Source: Kluyveromyces lactis
Taxonomy: Eukaryota; Ascomycota; Saccharomycetes; Saccharomycetales; Saccharomycetaceae
Length of the DNA: 64,000 nucleotides
Reading direction: 5' to 3'
Assembly (NCBI RefSeq): GCF_000002515.2
Contig: NC_006041.1
Coordinates: 1,550,001-1,614,000 of the forward strand
This document shows positions 43,601 through 53,000 of this stretch, piece after piece. The notes under the pieces are model-generated. The model did not search any database, was not told the origin of the DNA, and saw only the letters and a list, made by a program, of their open reading frames with translations. The position numbers and the translations under genes are program-made. How positions within the stretch are numbered: the first letter of the stretch is position 1; each line of letters starts with the position of its first letter.

Positions 43601-46283
43601 CAAAGACCGGTTTTATGGTCCTATTGAAATCCCTCAAATAAACAGTTGTATCGCTGTCCTCGTCGTAGGTCATGTAATAATATCTAGTCATTCCTTTGTA
43701 AATAGAAAAAATGTTGATTAAAATAATTCTTGCAGACTGTGTTGTTTCCTGTTCATGTCTCTCTAGAGTATCTCTAATGTTTTTCACGGTAGCACTACTG
43801 ATGGACTCTTGAGATGTTTTTCTCAGCATGGAGCCAACCCTGAGTGGAGATTTGATATTTTTGTCTATTATTGTACGAATTGTATTGGTGGACTTTTCAC
43901 CTTCATTTGGAGATGATGTTTCCCGCAAAGAGGCAAATGAAGATTTTGATGGTCGTCTTGCAGTTGGTGCTACTATATCTCTTAAATTCTTGCCAGCAAT
44001 AGCTGCAGATACACCCTCAACTGGAGATAATGACGATGAAGAAGTAGTAGATGTCGATTTCGAGGTTGGTGTACTATCACCTGTTCGTGAGAAAAAATTC
44101 ATAAACGCTGGAGAAGATGATGGAAGCGGAGATGCGTTGAATTGAATTTTTTGATAGCCTTTGGAATAATCTCCTGGTTTCAGCTCAAAGATGCTATCTA
44201 CCACTTCAGACGCATGTTCATCGAACAAATTTGATTCACTCAAAAGAATGTTCGCCATCTCGCATGCGGTATCTTTCAAAAAATCATCAATCCTTGTCAT
44301 AATTCTGTCTTTGGTGTTGTGCATGGTAGCATTGTTAAAATAAATACAAAATCCATCCGTTATCATTCTAATATGAGAGATACCTGAGTGCTTTCTTTTG
44401 ATAAAGTCCGACAATTTCTCCAAGAAAGCATCCGCATCCAATGAGCAAGCAACATAAAAATAATCAACTTGAAGCTTGAAATGTGACTGCGGAAATTTTG
44501 CGAGACAATGCGCCACCATTGGATTTCGCTTAGCATCCTTCTCTGAGCCCAATTGTAGCAAGTCGCACATCAAGAAAAATAGTCTTCTAGTGAAATAGGA
44601 AACAGACGAATCGGCTTCACGAAGTAGGGGCGATGTAGAAAGCTTTGAAATGAGAATCAAAACTCTCAAAGTGTCGAGAATGGAATATTCTGAGATGATG
44701 TTATTTCCATTAATGTTTTTTAATATTGTTAAAAGGAACTTGGTCTTTTTATTCGTAACATGATTCAGTGAAGTCAATTGATTTCTTATTTTCTTCAATC
44801 CGAATTTAGAACTCCTTGAGCTTTTCAAAGTCGATGATGATGAACGCGAAAGGAATGGAGAATCACTAGATGATTTATCATCAAAGGCATCAGTATCTTC
44901 GTCAGTTCCTAACGCATCATCTGGTATGTTTTTCAATGATGTGTTATTGATCTCTTCGAATATATCAGGACTTAACATCAACATAAGAGTTGCGAAAGTT
45001 AATACCGATACTCTAGTCATATCCTCAGTATCATCGTTGAGTTCAAACTGTGGACCATAATATGGGGCGTTATATCCGGAGCGTCCTGAAGACGTAGATG
45101 CTGTCCTTGAGTGGCCCGAACTCGACTCTTCATCGTATATGGCATACTCTTCAAAAGGATCTAAATGAGAAGACAATTCTTGAGGAGAAATAACTGTTGG
45201 AGACGTAGCTGATGAGATTGCCCCTTCGGTTAAAATTCTCTCAATATTGAAACTGGAGAAGACATCTTCAAACAAGGAAGTAGAAATCTTTTGAATGTTC
45301 TGTAAAGCTGGATCTGAGGAATTTTTTTGAAGGCCCTCGATTACTCGAAGATAATCATGAGGTCTGGCCATTATCCATGATTGAATCGATTCCGAAGCGA
45401 AGTACAATAAAATTTCCTGATGTATTGATTTCTTCATTCTTACCACCATTCTTTGTAGTACGTCTAAAAATGAGGGAAGAGTCTCGCTGGTAATGTAATG
45501 GAATGAGAAATAGCACAAATACGGCGCTATTTCACTTTCGGTATGGGTATGCGCCACTAATAGTGGTGTTATTATTACCGATCTGATGAAACTATGGAAT
45601 TCGTGAGGGTTAGATGCGGCAATGTATTTGAAAAGGTACGCACAGTGTTGATCCAAGACATCTACCAAGTAAGTATAATATTTCGACTTCTTTGCATCGC
45701 TATTAGAATTATCCTTCCCCTGTGAAGGATACAGAGAGGACGAGCTACCTCCGTGCAGCGACTTCAACATGCTGTTCAACATCTTTATTACACGTTTATT
45801 AGATTTTATCCTTGACAACAATTGCAAAAAGCTATTGGCAATCTGCGGCGACAAAGGCTTTGGACGAATGGTATGCAAACTGGCCATCTGCACTGAGTAC
45901 CCATTGTAAAATCTAGAAAAAGCTGAGTCGTCACTCAGACTATAGTTTAATTTATATTCCGGGTCCAAGTTCCTCCAGTAAATTTCACTTGTATCTGTGA
46001 ACATTCTTAATAAAACAACCAATGTCAACAAGATATCAAAATCTTGATTCTTGTCTTTCGATAAATTGGCTATCTGCTCTAATTTGGCTACAATGGCTGG
46101 ACTGATCGCACTATACCCATGGGATACCACCAAATTGAATAGCGATAACCTTATATTGGTGAAGTATGGGTCCCTTTCAACTTCTTCAAAAGTTTTGACA
46201 TGGGAATTAACGGGAAGCAAAGGATCCAGCTGGCTCAACAAAAATGCTGTAACATCTGTTAGGACGTTATGGGCTTCTGACAT
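37614..46283 (-). CDS. IRA2: Ras GTPase-activating protein Ira1/Ira2 (neurofibromin family)
   Basis: 2,889 residues (S. cerevisiae Ira2 3,079, Ira1 3,092). It turns off Ras1/Ras2 by speeding GTP hydrolysis and so lowers cAMP/PKA signalling. The GAP domain lies at about 1500-1760: RRNSCATRALSMLARLKG (about 1548-1565) holds the arginine finger, and FLFLRFFCPALVSP (about 1653) is the FLR signature. A Sec14/CRAL-TRIO-like and PH-like module follows at about 1850-2100 (PVVIFNWCEYQKDG, HFFVTDCTGFDG). The flanks are helical repeats. A Ser-rich linker with PKA-type RRPS sites lies at about 790-870. One uninterrupted frame. It stands for the IRA1/IRA2 duplicates; the REX4 neighbour fits YOL081W. Confidence 0.97.
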   Translation of the reverse strand: MSEAHNVLTDVTAFLLSQLDPLLPVNSHVKTFEEVERDPYFTNIRLSLFNLVVSHGYSAISPAIVAKLEQIANLSKDKNQDFDILLTLVVLLRMFTDTSEIYWRNLDPEYKLNYSLSDDSAFSRFYNGYSVQMASLHTIRPKPLSPQIANSFLQLLSRIKSNKRVIKMLNSMLKSLHGGSSSSLYPSQGKDNSNSDAKKSKYYTYLVDVLDQHCAYLFKYIAASNPHEFHSFIRSVIITPLLVAHTHTESEIAPYLCYFSFHYITSETLPSFLDVLQRMVVRMKKSIHQEILLYFASESIQSWIMARPHDYLRVIEGLQKNSSDPALQNIQKISTSLFEDVFSSFNIERILTEGAISSATSPTVISPQELSSHLDPFEEYAIYDEESSSGHSRTASTSSGRSGYNAPYYGPQFELNDDTEDMTRVSVLTFATLMLMLSPDIFEEINNTSLKNIPDDALGTDEDTDAFDDKSSSDSPFLSRSSSSTLKSSRSSKFGLKKIRNQLTSLNHVTNKKTKFLLTILKNINGNNIISEYSILDTLRVLILISKLSTSPLLREADSSVSYFTRRLFFLMCDLLQLGSEKDAKRNPMVAHCLAKFPQSHFKLQVDYFYVACSLDADAFLEKLSDFIKRKHSGISHIRMITDGFCIYFNNATMHNTKDRIMTRIDDFLKDTACEMANILLSESNLFDEHASEVVDSIFELKPGDYSKGYQKIQFNASPLPSSSPAFMNFFSRTGDSTPTSKSTSTTSSSSLSPVEGVSAAIAGKNLRDIVAPTARRPSKSSFASLRETSSPNEGEKSTNTIRTIIDKNIKSPLRVGSMLRKTSQESISSATVKNIRDTLERHEQETTQSARIILINIFSIYKGMTRYYYMTYDEDSDTTVYLRDFNRTIKPVFASLVDDNESLFDTARGIISSVITQLKEPQVDITAFRSVCYVGSAYLLSLMGTTLFDLNLSDLKREQLLKPLVDLWTARIGIAKTYEMNDSLSDLLEEEALTFHLIRGSVGRALFCSLYSNNTAIHKLLKTAFKLFTEEIRIHQLLHEDDVDDIDDDHELDFANVEFFQVMCRDNYVSTGVVAFQRRLRTDILKYIKFPDKIVFDVSHLIYKRWYDASLKPSLSTSETSHFRNYAGFLAASCGIFSTINDSTQHHFPLLHEMKKSVEAKVSYFVGKQCSWLNNEDLLTRENSKDILATELHPLAFDALFAALRQRIDELKDINIVEKDNELSFILLEQVIMVVRMILERDDTSEVLIIVSLPLLNLIDDILRIVDTIDKSSPKYFKCVIHLSKMLKSFQHSESSICIAGYMVVKNRWLRLVTQWFQSAIFKEFDLLNLSKSHRDMDLEKRDMDYLYIDTTIESSKAIAYLTKDLVLEAPQSMSEIELQRSKSVVFGNYFNILLKALEKSTNVENFPSTLRHKIASLNENIIISLTNLLIANVDVGLNHATPIGYSNNRNIRLAFMNVFVNIVSSFDISNNRTKRKRDEIVEEVVLMTLKRPTLLSKACRICPASDIDALASSIVYFFDVKNAAHIIVTELVREEIGNATRHMEILRRNSCATRALSMLARLKGMDYLSNILKPILEELINSKECFDVEKLDPNDVDAPRNLMLFKKYMTKVVDAITGSVDSFPPQFFVICQAIHSSASERFPEYADIAVGSFLFLRFFCPALVSPDSEEIVDSLTPKARKSSMSLAKVIQNIANGSVNSIKWKILESESEFLKNCSNKIFEFLSVVSDKNRKVKINLRMQNRVLPNEFSFLHKFLYYHGLEMRNALIEDIKSFDDLATVRETAEAVDELLSLMGQPRMEFKNEIPAYIREHSETSSELYEFMIKQAVKCPETPENECKFVQESVTSEGLPVVIFNWCEYQKDGNDDVETLIYLIFQIYSKVMTKKHFFVTDCTGFDGVRQPKNRFVKLSSLFFNLIPAEGLANCETFYFFNPTPIYLEWWTEFQNSHANIFQNMNVSMSFLNTDSDPKLIKALGLSDYSKEVYHDVRVTLHDVSLYDEAKRQFSPVTLKVGNKYFQIVHDSAWTLKASDASDTIVINPNDVYEIAEVASTSVSRITGVSSEFCFELRNRKRLIMSSPKYLEILKMFYYSQAKILEEFNDNEYSDISSRHSKEAIKTADIVSHLLLVALVGLGGDDEIRVVSYNLLSSMHTTFSLNMGHLLPKTPDIYISEDPNPIFEPLIKTLAETSPELTSYYLKYSIDLLENGEHDLHFIANLLRTMRYWAKNLSKHVFLADDQKGPEIATKLVRRLVKLTVQQNQPTSLYLDYIWPVLVHDSCLLKEVIEEVVGHCMDRAAEGVDWHPACKILLRAPTIDITGVIIKRVIDITHSFLPNLKEETNVNSWTELIILVHLCSSLFCDSPLLVDIYMPEVLYIVSLLIDVGSTEMRLSLHKLLMNACQSLLSNASLPKYNRRNLYEIQKIFSDQKMKIMFGFSQERGRVLQNFSASSFLTKFTTLEHFVNNLMSLMDNGSLINVEQWKTRYMQYIMGTVFHVQSFLSARAMMILGIVSKEGISDGLLLNLLRQSMVIVAMPDVNDEQIFFVISTFFTYTKAVIGVDPQSPLLPKLFWLASSISFSINMMIYQSGLLFMSSTAQHLSLGSMEKMDRGEIPEPLIKQLMAQRNFGENILRQVEAMGDLRVTESNFSHVMISLICKGLLIPYTRATSLSSLVVFFKLFYFELMFGPNEDYLIFMFFIFILQRPSAFLKCMEDVDMDTDVVQLDDRNKIHKSLLDWLVKFSPDACLTMYKASLYFSCKATDEQGKVRFMLVYRHLMQHNLKAAFKLYPFVLNELRRLSKYSNNSSTVLLSFEIIKMAVKSKEYLKLPMIEKEMYKKLEERGLTGIKSIPFENELANDVLTGVRENPIITYERKKLAVMLLSKVISSASER

Positions 46284-46953
46284 ACTTGCTATAATCGAAT
46301 CGATACGTTTTAAAATCCGCTTAATTAAAACAATCCTAGAATGCCTTTTTCCCTAAATGTCTAAGCGATATGCGACTATCCCACCTTTCAAAATAACAAC
46401 AACTATCGCGACTCAAAGATATAGACTGGCAAATGTCCTCAAATATCACTCAATAACTTTCCCTGCCGTCTCTTGGTCTCTTCCCTTGAGCATTTGTTTT
46501 GTGTAAACCATTCATTAAGCATAAGCATTTAAACTGGATTATTATATTTGGGAGCGAAAACCCTTCACGTACAAAATGATACTGGCACTTACATATTTTA
46601 AGAACGGGTTCCAAAGGTTTACATAATGCATCTTGATTACACAGCCCTATATCCGGAGTATTGGAGAACACGCAGGGGATCGCACTACGTTACTGACGTC
46701 AGTTCCAAAGTTAACATCGCCGATACGAGCATAAAGCTATGAAATAAGATCGATGTTAGTTTTTAGCATGAAGATTGCAGAGAGATAATATATTACTTAC
46801 ATAATAAAATACACATATATGCAGAGAGATATATGTAGAGAGATATATGATGAGAGAAGGAAGGAATAACAAGGTAAAAGAATGCGAACCAGATAGGGCG
46901 AAGTAGAGTAAAAGCAGCAGTGGTTGTACGATTAGTACAAGTAATTGATCGGT
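46284..46953. other. IRA2 promoter and EOS1 3' region, at a synteny break
   Basis: 670 bases. Order changes here from the YOL block to YNL080-YNL079. An imperfect 14-base tandem repeat (GCAGAGAGATATAT / GTAGAGAGATATAT, then a partial copy) lies at about 46819-46850, near the EOS1 3' end. Small minus-strand frames are not supported as genes. Confidence 0.6.
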
Positions 46954-47970
46954 TCAATTATGGTAAGAATTCCGTAGTAAGCGTTCCATGTGTTCGACGT
47001 CCAGTCTCTGAATGAACAAGTTGCGAAGGAGCACTATCATGGTCAGAAACGACGTGAAACCCACTGGAACGACACAGAACACTGTCACTTTATAGAGATC
47101 CAATCTTCTGCGTTTTGACCAGCGCAATTGAAATTGACTGGCAGATGATGACGATGAGGAGGAAGACAATTTCTTCTTTCGCGATCTGGCAGCAGAAAAA
47201 GTTAGTCCTTGATTAGACGTGCCGTTACCGGTGTCATCATTATCTCCAGAACTAGAGCTATCATTTCTACGTGATGATGAGCTATCGGAATTGTTGGGGA
47301 AAGTTGACTGAGATGATGAAGCATTATCGCCGTAGATCAAGTTCGATGTGATAAAACTCTGCCAGATGTACCCACCAGTAAGTAGACAACTTATTAAAAT
47401 CCAGGTATGCAAATGGTATTTCCCTGACGGTGACATAGCTGCCGTCAAGAGCAATTCGAAACAGATCATCACTAGTGACATAGAAAACATTCTAAAGATA
47501 GCTGCCATCGTAGCATACTTGATAATCCATCTTACCATTAGAGAGTCCAAGATCGAGTATGAGAGGTACATGGATACCAAGCACCACATGGAAGCTAGAA
47601 AATATTCAGAAGATCTAGCCGTGGTCAAAGCACTCAATATAATGGTATCATCCTCGGTACTAGTCGTAGTACCGATATAAGCGCTCCAAGCCATCTTCAT
47701 CTTATTCGTTAGACCCGATGAGCCACTATACAGAACGTTTGTTTCAAAGGATAAAGACCAAGCCTTTGCTAGCGATTGACACATTGCAAAAATGGGCGGA
47801 AGCAATGACACGTCACGACATAGAGCTATTAGGAAATGTTGTTTTGCAGTGAGATGAGTGAGAGTTAGATTCCTCAATGAATGGTGAGATTTATCCCTTC
47901 GAAGTATCACGGATGTGGATGATTTCTTGGATTCAGGACGGTTCCTTGCGCCATTAGTACGACTATCCAT
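46954..47970 (-). CDS. EOS1: ER multi-pass membrane protein Eos1
   Basis: 338 residues from the ATG at 47970 (S. cerevisiae 366). Eos1 is an ER membrane protein linked to N-glycosylation and oxidative-stress tolerance. The N-terminal TLTHLTAKQHFLIALCRDVSLLPPIF is the family hallmark. Four hydrophobic stretches follow (for example YFLASMWCLVSMYLSYSILDSL, MAAIFRMFSMSLVMICFELLL, HTWILISCLLTGGYIW, VTVFCVVPVGFTSFLTMIVLL), with a Ser/Asn-rich loop between the last two. The pairing with tropomyosin matches YNL080C-YNL079C. The frame stays open upstream of the ATG without another ATG. Confidence 0.87.
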   Translation of the reverse strand: MDSRTNGARNRPESKKSSTSVILRRDKSHHSLRNLTLTHLTAKQHFLIALCRDVSLLPPIFAMCQSLAKAWSLSFETNVLYSGSSGLTNKMKMAWSAYIGTTTSTEDDTIILSALTTARSSEYFLASMWCLVSMYLSYSILDSLMVRWIIKYATMAAIFRMFSMSLVMICFELLLTAAMSPSGKYHLHTWILISCLLTGGYIWQSFITSNLIYGDNASSSQSTFPNNSDSSSSRRNDSSSSGDNDDTGNGTSNQGLTFSAARSRKKKLSSSSSSSSASQFQLRWSKRRRLDLYKVTVFCVVPVGFTSFLTMIVLLRNLFIQRLDVEHMERLLRNSYHN

Positions 47971-48130
47971 CGCAACCAGCAGGACCCCCACCAAGAAACC
48001 AGCAATAAACTTCGTACCACCCGAAACAGATACTGAAAAGTGTTGGCCTGATCGGACCTCTGGGATTCCTTCACGACCTGCTAACTGTACATATCTCCAT
48101 TGTGGTGAATTCTGTATAGAAATGTCAACT

Positions 48131-48151
48131 GATATATATATATATATATAA
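48131..48151. repeat. (AT)n tract, probable EOS1 TATA element
   Basis: About ten AT units, 160-180 bases upstream of the EOS1 ATG. Its position suits a TATA element. Between it and the ATG lies a ten-codon upstream reading frame (48100-48071, minus strand). 47971-48774 holds no gene I would call; a 91-codon frame at 48503-48778 is treated under findings. Confidence 0.7.
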
Positions 48152-48774
48152 TATTAAAACAATTTTTAGTGATGAAAATCCGTGGAACCGTCTTTAAGGA
48201 AAAAGGCAAGATATCGGATCTTTAAAGGAAAAACAAAGAGCAACGTTAGATGGACTCGATCCTATTAACGCCTGCAATCGTTACAGTTTCCCCCTATCTT
48301 GGCGTCTGTAGTACCATAACTCTCAAAGATAAGTAAAGCTTTTTTATTCATTCATTTATATAAAACTTGTATACATATGTATATTGAGCCAAAACAATAA
48401 ATTCTACCGTAGAGTCTGGTTTCCCGTCAACCGAGGAATCAGATGAAGAAGCACGGACTAGAATATCTAGGTGAGATGTGTATCTTGTAGAATTTTTTTA
48501 TCTCAAGCGCAAGCGTATATGAAAAGCAACAGGACTGTTATAAAAAAGAGAAGATCAAAAGGCTCCAAGCGTTCCCTTGTCATAAAAAAAACGAACTCAT
48601 GCTGTTGCATTAGTTTATGTTGGTATAGCAATTTGAGACCCGTATCTACTTCAAGTTGAGTATCCTTGGCATCAGTAAGGCTCTTATTACCGTTTGGGTA
48701 TAGATTCAGATCTTGTTGATCTGAGTTCTTTCGTTTCGTATTATTAGAAGGGAATTGGCGAAAGGAGGGCCCAA

Positions 48775-49499
48775 TCATAAATTTTCCAAAGAGGCAGAGA
48801 TTTCGTCCAATTCGGCCTTTGCAGCATCGTACTTGGTTTGTAAGTCGTCATATTTCTTTTCCAAATCATCTCTTTCTTGTTCCAAAGAGGTGACTTTTCT
48901 TTCCAATTGCTCAACCTTCAAATCAGCTTCTCTCAACTTTTCTGTGGTTTCCTTCAACTTGGAATCATTTTCCTCCAATTCTTCCTCCAATTGTTGATTC
49001 TTCTTGCTGAAATTCTCGTTATGAGATTTCAAATTGGTAGAATCTTCAGCTAGTTGCTTGTGTTCAGAGACTTGACCTTCCAAAGTCTCAACTTCTTCTT
49101 CCAAAGTTTGGTTCTTGGTAGTCAAAGACTTGATCAAGTTTTCGTTATCCGTCTTTTCTTGTTCCAAAACTTTCACCTGTTCCTTCAACTCTTCGTACTT
49201 GTCTTGCCACGACTCGGCTTCTAATTTCAAGTTGCTTAGCTTCTATTCGAACAAAAAACGGGGGCGATAGCACCCCCGCTTCACTTTCCAAATCTGTCAC
49301 GTTCATTATTACTGAAATCAAATGCGGATCGCCATCAATCGACATACCGTTTCATATTTCAGCATTAAAGATAATGATCGTCAGACGAGGAATTGCATCT
49401 TGTTAGTAATTGCTTAATTCACATTGATCACCGGACCGAGAGGTAGGGGATCAAGTAGTTATGAAAAATCGCCACACATACTTCTCTGATCTTTTCCAT
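48775..49499 (-). CDS. TPM1: Tropomyosin (two exons)
   Basis: Exon 1 (49499-49482) encodes MEKIRE; exon 2 (49242-48775) starts KLSNLKLEAESWQ. Together 161 residues, exactly the length of S. cerevisiae Tpm2; the 38-residue extra segment of S. cerevisiae Tpm1 (199) is absent. An unbroken heptad-repeat coiled coil with no Pro, ending ELDEISASLENL, the tropomyosin C terminus used for head-to-tail overlap. It stabilises formin-built actin cables. The Met-Glu N terminus is a NatB-type substrate, and the NatB subunit gene MDM20 lies 21 kb away. Strong codon bias. Position next to EOS1 fits TPM1 (YNL079C). Confidence 0.95.
49243..49481 (-). other. TPM1 intron, 239 bases, with internal GC hairpin
   Basis: On the coding strand the intron starts GTATGT right after the sixth codon and ends GAATAG before AAGCTAAGC. 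The only perfect TACTAAC is at 49408-49402, about 160 bases before the acceptor, unusually far. Between them a CGGGGG / CCCCCG stem (49259-49264 with 49273-49278) with an 8-base loop could shorten the distance. Splicing gives MEKIREKLSNLK, the conserved tropomyosin start. Confidence 0.9.
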
Positions 49500-50014
49500 T
49501 GTAGATGATTCGTATTAGTTCTTGTTTCAGGGAGCGTTTTTTGTGAAATTAAAGGTCAAATAACTCAATTGTTCACTACAGTAATTGACGAGTTTCAAAC
49601 AATCAATGGGCACTAGTCTCTGATCTGTAATCAACGAACACACCCCATGTAAATCCTTCCTGATGTAATGAGTAAAAATACACGAAGCCTTTTAAGTTTG
49701 TTATTGTTTTTATATTTTCGATTTTCAGGCTTTTTCATACGTTCTGGATTTCCAAAGGCGGGAAACCATGAAAATCTGTTGAATTGATAGGATCGTCAGT
49801 GAGAATATGTGGTTTCAAAGGGTAACAAAGTCAGAAATGGGCATTTACACTGGATGCGATGATTTATTATGCGTATGTATTATATATTTGAATACATACT
49901 AGATATCTGGTATCGTGTCATTTAACAAAAAGCCATTATTTCAAGATTCGACTATATACGGGCTTTGCACATAGATAAAAGGTCGGTTCAAGAAAAAGAA
50001 AATTAAAAGTTCGA
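49500..50014. other. TPM1 promoter and MGA2/SPT23 3' region
   Basis: 515 bases, AT-rich, with TATTTGAATACATACTAGATATC near 49885. Gene order changes here from the YNL block to the YKL/YIR block. I see no gene, RNA or element. Confidence 0.5.
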
Positions 50015-53000
50015 CTAGACCAGGTAGTTTCCTTCTCCCAGCAGTCTATGATTTTGTAGGTTATGGATGGATTCTCTAAACGCAGCCTTCATTCTGTCGT
50101 TACCTAGTAAAGTTTTTGCCATCCAAGTTCTTAAGTTTTCGGATACCGTTTCCGAGATATGATGAATCTTGTTACCGTCTCTCCCAAATTGGAATGCTAG
50201 GAACGCAGATGATAGGATAACCATGACGGGAATCCAGAAGAAAATCAACATCTTATCGTTTCTGAAGTTTTGGCGTTGTTGGAAGAATCTGTTCAATCTT
50301 ACTTGTAGGGCTTCTTCTTCATCCTCGGACGTTTCTGAAGTTTGAGAATCGTGTGAATCCGGAGCAGTATCGACACTGGCCTCTCTGACGATAGAGAGGC
50401 TCAATTCGGTGACCTTGTTCTTGCTTGTGTTCAATCCAGATACTGGGAATAAATCTTCATATTTAGGTAGTCCTTCTGGAGTACGAGCCGACCTGTCGCC
50501 TTCTTGCTCTTCACCGTTATCCTGGCTTAATTCTTCCGATGGCTTGACTGTCGTACCAGTGCCGTCTGCTCTGTAGGGATGCACATATGTCGAGAGTTGC
50601 AACTGGGATTCCCGCTGAGCAATGGTTAGTGAAGTATCGTCCTGTACTTCATCGTCCAATTCACTCATTTCGTCATAACCACTGAATTCGTACTCTGAAT
50701 CGTCCGATAATGTATCCTGCACCATCTTGGAAACATGAACTTGGAAGCCGTAATCAACAGAGTCCAAAGATTCTGCATCGAATACGCTGGAATGGAAACT
50801 GGAGGTGCTTGATTTTCTTCCAAACATTTTCAACTCGTCTTCTAATTCGTTTTTTTCAATGCCACCATCATGCGTGGCCAATAAGCGCAGAGCATCTTCG
50901 ATGTAGGAGTTGTTTTTCTCTGCAGCCGAAACATGCTGCGACTTGTATAGATCGAGAGCATCGACACCGTTGTCTGCCCTTGCTGTAACGTTGGCCTTAC
51001 ATTCTACTAAGAGTTGGATAGCCTTGACATCACCGTTGATGCAAGCAAAGTGCAATGGTGTGAAACCGAATGAATCAGTAACGTCAACTCTAGCACCTTT
51101 TTTGACCAAGGCAGAAACCAGATGGAAGTAACCCTTCAAACATGCCAAATGTAACATAGTTTGTCCATCTGAGTTACACATGGATAGGTTCGAGCCAGGG
51201 TTTAGCAATTTCACGACTTTCAATATTAACATTTCGTCTGAGTAGTATACCTGGTTGCTGGAGTTAGTGGCATATGAGTCAGCGTTATAGTTCGTCGAGG
51301 GCGAGATGTTTGAACTTGGTGTCGAACCATTCGAGGAGCCACCATCACTTCCAACAATTCTCTTGGCAATGTTTCTTGCATCTTCCAATTTACCATTCAT
51401 TTTGAGTCCCACGATTTGCAAAGCTAGTTCAATCAATTGACGATCGGTATCGTCCACGTATGTAAAAATAGCCCTACTGTTTGACATGTTACCCAACAGT
51501 TGTTCATTACCATGATCTTCTCTTTCGAAAACAGAAACTAGTACTTGACCCGGTTTCGAAGTTGGTGGTAAATATGTAACGATGGTACTTTCACTCCAAC
51601 ACTGAGTAGATAAAGCTCTATTGTCGCCGAATTTAACAATCATATTAGGTTTGAAATTGGAACCCAATAGTGTCACTTCGATGCCACCTTTGATAGGACC
51701 TTGAGCAGGAATAACACGTTGAATAAATGGTTTTGGGCCGGATTCGGGAACAGTATTCGTTGTAGACGAACCCATCTGCTGCACTAGCACGTTAGGCCTT
51801 GGAAAAGCTGCCTGTTGTTGTTGTACTGGTGCTGCGATACCTGCAGCAGCAGGTTTCACAGACCCCATTTGAGATAACAAGTTTGGTTGTTTATTTTGTA
51901 ACAAAGAATGAGGTGGACCAGATATCGAAGAAGAAACATCCAAAGCTGTAGTTACTGAGGTTGAAGAATTAGACAACGAGCGTTCTGACTTATTGGTACC
52001 GTCTATAGAGCTTCTTGGACGTTTATAACCATTCGTTCTTGCCGAGGCAGCTGCAGAAGAGTGGAAAAAGCCAGGAGTAGTCGGGTTTACTGGACCATGG
52101 TCGGTATGGACATTTTCTGAAGAATCCTCCGTAATGGAAGTTGGAGAGGGCATACCTTTTGGTATAGAAAGCCGTACTGGCGCTGAAGAGTCCTCAGCTT
52201 TCATACTCACGTAGGATTCGGAGTTACTATAATCGCTGGCTTGTCCTGTCATAGAATCTTCATCCTTGACATAACCATCGCTGGTACGGTTGTCACTAGA
52301 TTTACCCTTGCTTGTCGTCTTTTTATCCATAATAACAATACTGTTTGTCACTGTTCTTGCCAAGATATTATCATCTGCATCTCGTAGAACCATCAACACC
52401 TTGAAACCTTCTGGCTCCTTATGATGTCTGCAGTAACATACGATACGGGTCATCAAAGAGAAATTTTTAGAGTTTTCATTGCATTCATGTTCTTTCATTA
52501 AGAGGACTTGTTTGCTATTAAAAACAATAGCTCTCTTGTTATCGTTGTTACACCAAAGCAGATTATCACTTACACCAGATTTCCGTCTCGCAGCTCTACG
52601 TTGTTCTCTTTTCACACACCTGGCACAAACGTATGTGGTCTTATTTGTTGACGAGCAAAGCAAAAAAGTCTCCAAAAACAACATCTGCCTCCTCACCTCG
52701 ATGGGGTACTCTGTTATATCGTGAGTCAAATAAAGCTTCTGTTTCGTTATACTATCTGTCGGTAAATGGATCATATACTGTGGAGGTGGAGGGGAAATCG
52801 AGACGTTGACTTTAATTTGAGTTTCCACTCTAGATACAGAGGGGATTCCATCTACATTCAATTTGTATGGCAATGAGATATCATCATCATCCTTGGGGAG
52901 AAAATCAGTTGGGTTCAAATATACCGTCTTGAAAGGACGTGTTCTACCAAATTCCATCCCATGGGTAAGTAACCGTTCACTTTGTTGGTAATATGTAAGA

